This document shows, one piece after another, positions 6,786 to 13,419 of a stretch of DNA of 13,419 bases (its first letter is position 1; the number at the start of each line of letters is the position of its first letter). Source of the DNA: Stramenopiles sp. TOSAG23-3 (taxonomy: Eukaryota; Sar). The stretch spans positions 1 through 13,419 of the forward strand of contig LT642627.1 in NCBI GenBank assembly GCA_900128585.1, in the 5' to 3' direction. A model generated the notes under the pieces. The model was not told the DNA's origin. It worked only from the letters and a program-made list of their open reading frames with translations, and ran no database searches. Both the position numbers and the translations under genes were made by a program.

Positions 6786-6792
6786 ATTTATA
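6786..6792 (-). promoter_or_regulatory. Possible TATA box for the lipocalin-like gene
   Basis: On the - strand this reads TATAAAT, about 235 bases before the start codon, similar to the TATAAATA proposed for the MTHFR-like gene. The surrounding DNA is AT-rich, so chance occurrence is likely and confidence is low. Confidence 0.2.
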
Positions 6793-6814
6793 CTTTTTTT
6801 GTGGTGGCCATGAC

Positions 6815-6841
6815 GGAAGAAGAAAGAAGAAGAAGAAGAAA
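6815..6841. repeat. Short GAA purine run
   Basis: Twenty-seven purines made mostly of GAA triplets, a small relative of the large tract at 2142-2651. Another short GAA run is at about 7078-7090. Confidence 0.75.
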
Positions 6842-7285
6842 TTTGGGTTAAATTATTTATTTAAGGGTTTAGGTAATGGTAAGATATAATAAAAACAAAA
6901 TAGAATTGATTTAATATTGAAAGAATTACTCTAATGAAACCAAATTGATTGAACTTCATATTAATAATTCCTTAACTAATGTTAGTTAATATTAAATCTT
7001 TTTTTTCCTCTTTTCTTCTTTGTTGGAATTCATTCTCCACAATTTCATCAATCGCTTTGCTATGTTTATGTTAATTAGAAGAAGAAGAAATGAAACTGAA
7101 ATGAAACTGGAATATAAAAGAGGCCATCCAATTCAAACTTATCAAATATTTCCTATATTATATTGTAGTATTAAACTTGTTATAATATAGAAATACTGTC
7201 TAGAAGAAGACTATCTGATAGAAACTCTTCTTAAAAATAAGTTAGGAATCTTGAAAATCTTGTAGACACTATGGCTATGGTATTT

Positions 7286-7349
<64 letters not shown>

Positions 7350-7368
7350 GTCGAAAGAAAGAAAAAAC

Positions 7369-7405
<37 letters not shown>

Positions 7406-7980
7406 GATAATACAAAAAATGGATAATTATTTTTTTAGTTTGATCTTGTTAGAGTTAGTTATAATAAATAACTCTGGTGTCTTTTTTAAGATATTTTAAA
7501 CCATTTATCTATTATTTACATAGAAATAGCATCTGGGATATACTCTCCGAGAGAGAAGGATTCCACCTTTCTTCTTTCTTTTTTACAAAATGATGAACAC
7601 TTATTATTTTATATGATCTCTTTGCTATAAGCCTATAATAAGCCAACAAAGGATCTTGTTTTCAGCACAAAAAAGATAGAAAAAGTCAGCGTTATTACAG
7701 TATTAATACAGTATAATATTTTATTAATTAACCACCAACCATCATCATCCAGCAGCGGCATTTCTTTTCTTCCTTTTTCTTCTTCTTTAGCTCTTCTCTC
7801 TCTCTCTATACTATTTCTATTATTATAATATTATTTATTATAATATATAGAAGTAGTTTAAGATAGAAGATACCAAACTTCACCACTAACTTCTTAAACC
7901 ACCAAGTCAAGTCAACAAATAGAAGAAGATCAACAATAACAAATACAACGACAATTAGAAATTACAAACACTATAATTAA
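6842..7980. other. AT-rich divergent intergenic region between lipocalin-like and ABCA genes
   Basis: Apart from the GAAA repeat, this is AT-rich DNA without a credible ORF or tRNA. Pyrimidine-rich segments occur at about 7005-7022 and 7760-7808, the latter ending in a short CT dinucleotide run. Two copies of the self-complementary TATTATAATA lie close together at about 7819-7843. From about 7878 the sequence becomes CA-rich and G-poor, which suggests the start of the ABCA leader. Promoters for both flanking genes must lie here, but none is clear. Confidence 0.5.
7286..7407. repeat. GAAA tetranucleotide microsatellite, pure then degenerate
   Basis: A pure (GAAA)n purine run occupies 7286-7350. 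A TC interruption at 7351-7352 follows, then a degraded part to 7407 in which ACAAAGAAAGAA-type units repeat because C has replaced G at regular places. The pattern fits a microsatellite decaying at its right side. It lies about 650 bases upstream of the ABCA start and is not coding. Confidence 0.95.
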
Positions 7981-8073
7981 ATGCAAACTGCAATTAACAA
8001 CGAACGACAATTTGCAATTCTTTCTTTTCTTCCAATATCTCTTCTTTTTACGACCTTCTTACAAAATGGATAA
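7981..8073 (+). promoter_or_regulatory. 30-codon upstream ORF overlapping the ABCA start codon
   Basis: ATG at 7981 opens a frame of 30 codons that ends with TAA at 8071-8073. The ABCA ATG at 8066 lies inside it in another frame, so the two overlap by eight bases. The uORF start has T at -3 and C at +4 (weak context), whereas the ABCA start has A at -3 and G at +4 (strong context). This suits leaky scanning. If the transcript includes 7981, ribosomes that start there cannot reach the ABCA start by simple forward reinitiation, so the uORF would reduce ABCA output. Confidence 0.4.
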
Positions 8074-11000
8074 AAAAAACCGCAACACGTGGGCCGCTGC
8101 CACGGACCTGGAAAGTGGTGTGCGTCCGGAGACGACAGCAAAGCGCGCAGATCAAATTCGTGCATTGTTGAAGAAAGACATCCTTTTGTTCAGACGAAGC
8201 AACGATATTCGCAACACCCTGCTGGCGTTGATTTACATATATATTATGTGCGGCGGATTGCTCCCTCTGATAGTGCCAGCTCCCAAATACCCCAACCAGG
8301 GAGTTTTGGCTGCCGAACCTGTGGATTTGTCCCTCCCTAAATTATTACGTCGAGAGATGAAATTTGCCTTCGCCCCGTGTCAAAGGGGGTGCCCAACGAA
8401 CGAAAGCCTGGTGGACCTAATTGATGAAGCGGCGTGTTCCTCGGCGTACCGGATGCAGGTCAAGTTAAAAGAAAAGGGGTACAAGATCACGTGCTTCGAG
8501 GACCCAGAGGAAATGAATAGCGCCTTGATTGCAAAAGACGAAACGAAGAGGTACTCTGCAGCTGTGACTATACCGCAAACGCCCGAAACTGACCGAGCAG
8601 TGCCCTTTAACATAACCATGCTGAAGACTCGTATAGCGATTAAAAAAGATGACTTGCTGTACGATGGTAACCTTGGAAGGCCCGTGAACGGTACGAGAAA
8701 GAAGTGGGTCGATAGCTACTTCGTCCATTTGCAACACGAGGTGCAAAGCACTATCTCAGAGTACCTTGGGAAGGACGACGATCCCACTGTGCCACTGAGC
8801 GTAACATTGCGCGAGGCGCCATTTCATTCTTACTTACCACCCAACAGACCTAAAATAGATATTTTATCTGTTGCCGTGTTGATGCCACTGCTGGCCGTAA
8901 TAATGGAAATCTCTCGTGTCCTTGAGGAGAAGAAGAAAAAGCTCCACGAGCACATTTGCAATTCTACCGGCGTCTCCGTCACAACCTTGGGGCTGAGCAA
9001 CTTCGCGTTTGCGTCTTTCAAGGCCGCCCTGACTGGTGTCTTAGTTGCTTTGCTACTTTGGGCTGGTATGAACTCGAGGGTAGACATAACTGCTTTGATC
9101 GTGTTTGTGTTGTTCGCGTTCATAGCAGCAAGTGCCTTCGTGTCACTGCCCTTGGCGCTCGTAAGCAACAAAACGGTCGGGGTGGCTATTTCCGTTGCTC
9201 TTTTCTTTGCCATGGCATTCGCTGGGATGCCCGCAACAGCCCCTGGATCTCCGTTCGCGTTTTTAGGGTTGCTCTTTCCGGGTGCAACGTTTCACGTGGG
9301 TCTGCATCACATGCAACTGTACAGCGATAAACCGAGCCTCCCAAGCCTTTCATGGACCGAAATGTTTGTCCCCCATAGCAACGTGACTTACGGCATTCCG
9401 GTGTGTCTCCTGGCTCTCGTGGGTCAGACCGTCGTGTATTTGTTTCTTGGGCTGTATGCAATGAATACTGTCGGTGGGAATGGTACCACGCCAAAACCTT
9501 GTTGCGGCGGTGGTCGTCGCAAGCCAAAAGCTGCCCCGGAGACTGAAATGGGGGTCGGCATGCAGGATTTGCGCGCCGGCCTCATGGACGGAGATTCACT
9601 CGTGCCAGCGGATGGTGGGCTGGCCGTGGAAGCAGTGGGCCCTGGGGCTGAAGTAGGGATTTCCATACAAGGCCTGCGCAAAGACTATGGGGAGGTCCAT
9701 GCCGTCGACGGTTTGACCGTCGATATGTACCGTGGGGAAATTACGGCTCTGTTGGGCCACAACGGTGCTGGCAAGACCACAACCATGCAAATTCTGACTG
9801 GCGGGGTGAGCCCAACTGCAGGGGATGCGACTGTTCTTGGGCACAGCATTGTTCACGACCTCGATACAGTTCGAAAAAATGTAGCGATATGCCCACAGCA
9901 CAATGTGCTTTGGGACAACTTGACCGTGGCAGAAAACATCCGATTCTTTGCCGACCTGCAGCGCACTGGTGTGCTGGACGAAGAAATAGAGAGTATCGTG
10001 CGGAAAACAGATCTTGTGGACAAAGCGGACACGCGGAGCAAAGCCCTCAGCGGTGGCATGAAACGAAAATTGTGCGTTGGGATGGCACTTATAGGGCGTC
10101 CGCGAGTCCTCATATTGGACGAGCCAACCGCTGGTTTAGACCCTGAAAGCCGCCGGGCCATGTGGGACATGTTGCAATTGGAGAAGAAGTCCAAGACGAT
10201 TGTTCTCTGCACCCATCACATGGAGGAGGCAGACCTCCTGGGTGACCGGGTCGTTGTTATGGCGCACGGCAAGTTGCAAGTTGCTGGGTCCTCCGTGTTC
10301 CTTAAGCAAAAGTTCGGCATCGGGTACAACTTGGCTGTAGAGGTCAAAAAGACAGCTGGGGGGTTCAGCAAGGGTCGTGAACATGCGAGGAAACTGGTCC
10401 GCAATTACGTCCAAAGTGCTACAGTGCATGAATCAAGCATTCGGAACGCAAACGAAGTGCACTTCGACCTTCCGCTAGATGCCTCGGTGTCGTTCCCAGC
10501 ACTCTTTGCTGCCCTGGAGAAGGACGAAGCGCAAGAGAGTTCGTTGGTCGTAAGCTATGGTCTGACTATGCCCTCCTTGGAGGAAGTCTTCCTTAAGCTC
10601 GCCGATTTAGACCACGAGAATTGTGACCCTAACAGCGAAAAGTCTGTCAGCATTGACAAAGTAAGACGGGGAAGCGGTCTGTCGGAGTACGCAGCTCTCA
10701 AAGCAGGCGCAGACGTGTCGGACGGTTCACACCTGCCCTTGCACCGAGGGGTAGGGGGGCAGTTGCAGCAAATGCAGGCTCTGGGTCGAAAACGGATTTT
10801 GATGACGTCCCGAGACAAAAAGTCAGTGGCAGCCCTTGTCGCTATGCCGGTGTTTTACATCCTTTATGCCCTCGTTGCAGTGTTTATACAGGATATATAT
10901 GTGAAGACCCTGACGTCTCCTGGGGTCACGCGAACCCTGACGATGGACGCAAGGGGGTACGGCGGCGAGGACTGGCAGGTTTCCAGCTTTCCAGAGAAGA

Positions 11001-13210
11001 TTCGCGTCTTTCATACTGGGTCGACAAATCAATGGACAAATCAATGGAAGCCGCTCATCGATAAATTGGAAATTGGTAAGCTAACAATTGAAACGCCAGA
11101 CACGTGCATGAACAGAAATTCCCAAGAATTTGCAGAGTGCATGCTGGAAGAATCGGACGAATCCATCAGGAAAGCGAAAGGAGAGAGGGCGCTCGAGAAG
11201 CCTGCGTTTGCCGGTCTCCAGTTTTCTGAAACGAGCGTAAACATCACTTACAACACCTCTTTTCTTGATTCTCCACCCATTCTTGTGCAGTGGGTTGGTT
11301 CTGCGTCGTTGCGAAATGGACGTGTCTTTAGGCCGACTATCAAAACAGTGGCAGATCCATTTGAACCTAATATAACAGCATCCATAAGAAATGTAACGTT
11401 TGGTGTTATTATAGGCATGATGCTTTTTTCTGCGTACGCCGCCGCAGGAGGGGCTGGTGCCCATTTTGTCGCAACTGAAAGGAGCGAAGGCAGCATTCAT
11501 ACGCAGCGGATTGCTGGGGTCTCAACGGTGTCGTACTTGGTGTCCACGATTCTTGTAGACCTTGTCCAAATGATACCTGCGATCGTTTGCACGGTGGCGG
11601 TGTACATAGTGGCCCCGGACAAACTGCCCAACATCAGCATCTTGCAGTTCATTTTAGTCGGATTGTCCATGATACCTTTCGGCTACGTCATAACATCAAA
11701 ATCAAAAAAGCCTGCGATTGCGCAGCAATTGGTCAGCATAGTTGGCTTCGCCCTGTTCTTTATTCCAAACTTGGCTGTGGCTGTTCTAGGAATAATTCAA
11801 AAGGAATCCGAGGACCCAGACAGCATGAAAATGTGGACAGATGTGCTTGATTACTTTTTCTATATCCTTTCTCCCCCAAGTGCATTTGCCGTTGGGTTTG
11901 ATAAAATACGTAAAAGTAGTACGGCTTGTGTACTTGCAAAGAGTAGCTACGATATTAAAACGTGCACCGAAAGCTCCATGAAACCGTTGATGAAAATCCC
12001 AGTGTACGCCAACTGGAAACCAGCAAGCAGTTGGGACGGTGGCGGCGCCATGGCGGTGTTTCTCCTCTTTCATACCTGTCTATATTGTGCAATCAAACTC
12101 TTCATCGATTACCGGGCTGTGCGCCGGGGAACGGGAAGCAAGATGGAGGTGAACCCTGTGCCCGTTGATGACGAGGACGAAGATGTGCGCCAGGAAAGGC
12201 TTCGGATTGATGGTTCAGAGTTTGACCTATTGTCTAGTGAGAATTTTGTTACTTGTAAGAATTTGAAGAAACGTTATCCTGGTGCACAAAAAACTGCTGT
12301 AGACGGGGTCAGCTTCGCTGTGCAGAGTGGCACCTGCTTTGCACTGTTGGGCCCGAACGGTGCAGGCAAGTCGACAACGATGAACATGATGACCGGCCTG
12401 GTTCCGCTGGGCGAGGGCGACGGGTACGTTGGTGGAAAGGCTGTGTCCAACTCGCTCGATGCTATTTTCAAAGGGATGGGCTACTGCCCACAGCACGGGG
12501 GGCTGTTTCCCAAGCTGAACGTGAGGGAACATTTTGAGTTTTACTGCGACGTCCGAGGCATGGGCGAGGGGACAAAGCACCAGACGATGAGCTTCCTCAT
12601 GAAGAAGTTGGGACTGGACGCCCACGCCGAAAAACTGAGTACTGAGTTAAGCGGGGGCAACAAGCGCAAATTGGCGATGGCAATCGCGATGGTGGGGAAG
12701 CCGGACGTACTCCTGCTCGACGAGCCCACGGCCGGTGTCGACCCAGGAATCCGTCGAAACGTGGTGGAAGCGATCCATGAAACCAAAGAGAACTCCAGCG
12801 TGATCCTAACAACGCACATCATGGAAGAAGTCGAAGCCCTTGCCAGTTCCGTTGGTATTATGGTGAACGGTAGGCTGAAGTGCTTGGGATCTTTGCAGCA
12901 TTTGGTGAGCCGCTTTGGCACGTACTACGTAATGGAAATTCGAGGAAGTGCCGACCGGTTTGAAGAGATCCGCTCGTTCATTAACAAGGCCATGCCAAGT
13001 GCGAAGCTTAACGGCCGTCACTTTGGGCAGAGCACTTGGCATTTGCCAAAGGCAACGGTCAAATTGAGCGCTGCGTTCAAAGCTGTGGAAGGCCAGAAAA
13101 AATCCCTCGGTATCACATCGTATGCCATCAGCCAACTGTCGTTGGAGCAGCTGTTCTTGAAATTTGCCAAGCAACAGCGCGAAACTGGTCAAGGCCCAGA
13201 TGATGCATAA
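8066..13210 (+). CDS. Full-length ABCA-type ABC transporter
   Basis: This complete 1714-residue protein, close in size to human ABCA3, starts at ATG 8066. A TTG-initiated extension to 8012 is not credible. ABCA proteins move lipids across or within membranes using ATP. Each half has a first membrane helix (about 51-70 and 922-942), a large extracytoplasmic loop (about 71-263 and 943-1108), a helix cluster (264-466 and 1110-1346) and an ATPase. NBD1 has Walker A GHNGAGKTT (564-572), Q611, LSGGM (661-665), Walker B ILDEP with Glu686, and His717. NBD2 has GPNGAGKST (1429-1437), Q1476, LSGGN (1528-1532), LLDEP with Glu1553, and His1584. All ATPase residues are intact, so both sites should be competent. 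SLEEVFLKLA and SLEQLFLKFA close the two halves, a typical ABCA feature. The second loop carries sequons at Asn1059, 1063 and 1102. An acidic linker (about 1367-1373) precedes NBD2. The 209 bases after the TAA are AT-rich with no clear AATAAA. Confidence 0.95.
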   Translation: MDKKNRNTWAAATDLESGVRPETTAKRADQIRALLKKDILLFRRSNDIRNTLLALIYIYIMCGGLLPLIVPAPKYPNQGVLAAEPVDLSLPKLLRREMKFAFAPCQRGCPTNESLVDLIDEAACSSAYRMQVKLKEKGYKITCFEDPEEMNSALIAKDETKRYSAAVTIPQTPETDRAVPFNITMLKTRIAIKKDDLLYDGNLGRPVNGTRKKWVDSYFVHLQHEVQSTISEYLGKDDDPTVPLSVTLREAPFHSYLPPNRPKIDILSVAVLMPLLAVIMEISRVLEEKKKKLHEHICNSTGVSVTTLGLSNFAFASFKAALTGVLVALLLWAGMNSRVDITALIVFVLFAFIAASAFVSLPLALVSNKTVGVAISVALFFAMAFAGMPATAPGSPFAFLGLLFPGATFHVGLHHMQLYSDKPSLPSLSWTEMFVPHSNVTYGIPVCLLALVGQTVVYLFLGLYAMNTVGGNGTTPKPCCGGGRRKPKAAPETEMGVGMQDLRAGLMDGDSLVPADGGLAVEAVGPGAEVGISIQGLRKDYGEVHAVDGLTVDMYRGEITALLGHNGAGKTTTMQILTGGVSPTAGDATVLGHSIVHDLDTVRKNVAICPQHNVLWDNLTVAENIRFFADLQRTGVLDEEIESIVRKTDLVDKADTRSKALSGGMKRKLCVGMALIGRPRVLILDEPTAGLDPESRRAMWDMLQLEKKSKTIVLCTHHMEEADLLGDRVVVMAHGKLQVAGSSVFLKQKFGIGYNLAVEVKKTAGGFSKGREHARKLVRNYVQSATVHESSIRNANEVHFDLPLDASVSFPALFAALEKDEAQESSLVVSYGLTMPSLEEVFLKLADLDHENCDPNSEKSVSIDKVRRGSGLSEYAALKAGADVSDGSHLPLHRGVGGQLQQMQALGRKRILMTSRDKKSVAALVAMPVFYILYALVAVFIQDIYVKTLTSPGVTRTLTMDARGYGGEDWQVSSFPEKIRVFHTGSTNQWTNQWKPLIDKLEIGKLTIETPDTCMNRNSQEFAECMLEESDESIRKAKGERALEKPAFAGLQFSETSVNITYNTSFLDSPPILVQWVGSASLRNGRVFRPTIKTVADPFEPNITASIRNVTFGVIIGMMLFSAYAAAGGAGAHFVATERSEGSIHTQRIAGVSTVSYLVSTILVDLVQMIPAIVCTVAVYIVAPDKLPNISILQFILVGLSMIPFGYVITSKSKKPAIAQQLVSIVGFALFFIPNLAVAVLGIIQKESEDPDSMKMWTDVLDYFFYILSPPSAFAVGFDKIRKSSTACVLAKSSYDIKTCTESSMKPLMKIPVYANWKPASSWDGGGAMAVFLLFHTCLYCAIKLFIDYRAVRRGTGSKMEVNPVPVDDEDEDVRQERLRIDGSEFDLLSSENFVTCKNLKKRYPGAQKTAVDGVSFAVQSGTCFALLGPNGAGKSTTMNMMTGLVPLGEGDGYVGGKAVSNSLDAIFKGMGYCPQHGGLFPKLNVREHFEFYCDVRGMGEGTKHQTMSFLMKKLGLDAHAEKLSTELSGGNKRKLAMAIAMVGKPDVLLLDEPTAGVDPGIRRNVVEAIHETKENSSVILTTHIMEEVEALASSVGIMVNGRLKCLGSLQHLVSRFGTYYVMEIRGSADRFEEIRSFINKAMPSAKLNGRHFGQSTWHLPKATVKLSAAFKAVEGQKKSLGITSYAISQLSLEQLFLKFAKQQRETGQGPDDA
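11024..11047 (+). repeat. Perfect 12-base in-frame tandem duplication inside the ABCA gene
   Basis: ACAAATCAATGG occurs twice head to tail and encodes Thr-Asn-Gln-Trp twice (residues 987-994). It lies in the second extracytoplasmic loop. The two copies are identical at the DNA level, which implies a recent slippage event that kept the frame. Confidence 0.95.
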
Positions 13211-13419
13211 GGTGGGAGTTATCTTTACACTCTATTTTTTAAAAGTGTTAGCGAAAAGTGTAATATGTTTAGATACGAAGAGTGTACGGACAAAAATATA
13301 TTTTTTGATAAGAAAATTGGCTGTTAAATATGTTAACTTCTGAAGATTATTACACGAATAAGTAAAAACAAAAAAATGGCTGTTATCTACAGGTATCAAT
13401 TGGAATCTTGACCAGAACT

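Noticed and set aside
7286-7407. Regular repeats considered as a CRISPR array
   Set aside because: The unit is a 4-base microsatellite with no unique spacers, and the setting is eukaryotic.
6842-7980. tRNA, snRNA or transposon remnants in the large divergent spacer
   Set aside because: No cloverleaf B-box-like GGTTCRANNC, no terminal inverted repeats with target duplications and no transposase or reverse transcriptase motif could be seen by eye.
8012-8065. N-terminal extension of the ABCA protein with a hydrophobic stretch, from TTG
   Set aside because: It depends on a TTG start in a eukaryotic gene, and its Phe/Leu content comes from a pyrimidine-rich leader. The ATG at 8066 has strong context and gives a normal ABCA N-terminus.
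1-13419. A new multi-gene defence or metabolic system
   Set aside because: The five genes have separate families, mixed orientation and independent promoters, and look like ordinary housekeeping or cell-biology genes of a eukaryote.

Overview
The window looks like nuclear DNA from an intron-poor microbial eukaryote. It holds five protein genes, one cut off by the left edge, and each reads as a single uninterrupted frame. TAA, TAG and TGA all end genes here, so the standard genetic code fits. The genes are mid to high GC. The gaps between them are very AT-rich and full of simple repeats (GAA, GAAA, GGA and a long G run). There are no operon-like overlaps or Shine-Dalgarno sites. The gene families (NAGLU, SAPS-domain PP6 regulator, full-length ABCA transporter, secreted lipocalin-like protein, MTHFR) are eukaryotic in style. 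A free-living alga or heterotrophic protist is plausible, but the lineage cannot be fixed from this sequence alone.

Layout, left to right. (1) 1-333, + strand: C-terminal end of an alpha-N-acetylglucosaminidase (GH89, NAGLU-like). (2) An AT-rich gap with a good TATA box and a CAA-rich leader, then an MTHFR-family gene at 917-1963. It has the catalytic barrel only and has lost or replaced several otherwise conserved active-site residues. (3) A 1.3-kb gap dominated by 510 bases of unbroken purine (GAA-type). (4) 3257-5686, + strand: a SAPS-domain protein, the regulatory subunit family of Sit4/PP6 phosphatases. (5) 5852-6553, - strand and convergent with the previous gene: a small secreted, cysteine-bearing, potentially glycosylated lipocalin-like protein. 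(6) A 1.5-kb divergent intergenic region with a 16-G run, a GAAA microsatellite and AT-rich DNA. (7) 8066-13210, + strand: a complete 1714-residue ABCA-type ABC transporter, preceded by an upstream ORF that overlaps its start codon out of frame.

The genes do not form an evident pathway: glycan breakdown, one-carbon metabolism, phosphatase control, ligand binding in the secretory route, and lipid transport. A loose lipid or secretory link between the lipocalin-like protein and the divergently placed ABCA transporter is possible, but it rests on position alone. I found no convincing new multi-gene system. The items most worth a second look are the altered active site of the MTHFR homologue, the long homopurine tract, the overlapping upstream ORF of the ABCA gene, and the lipocalin-like protein.
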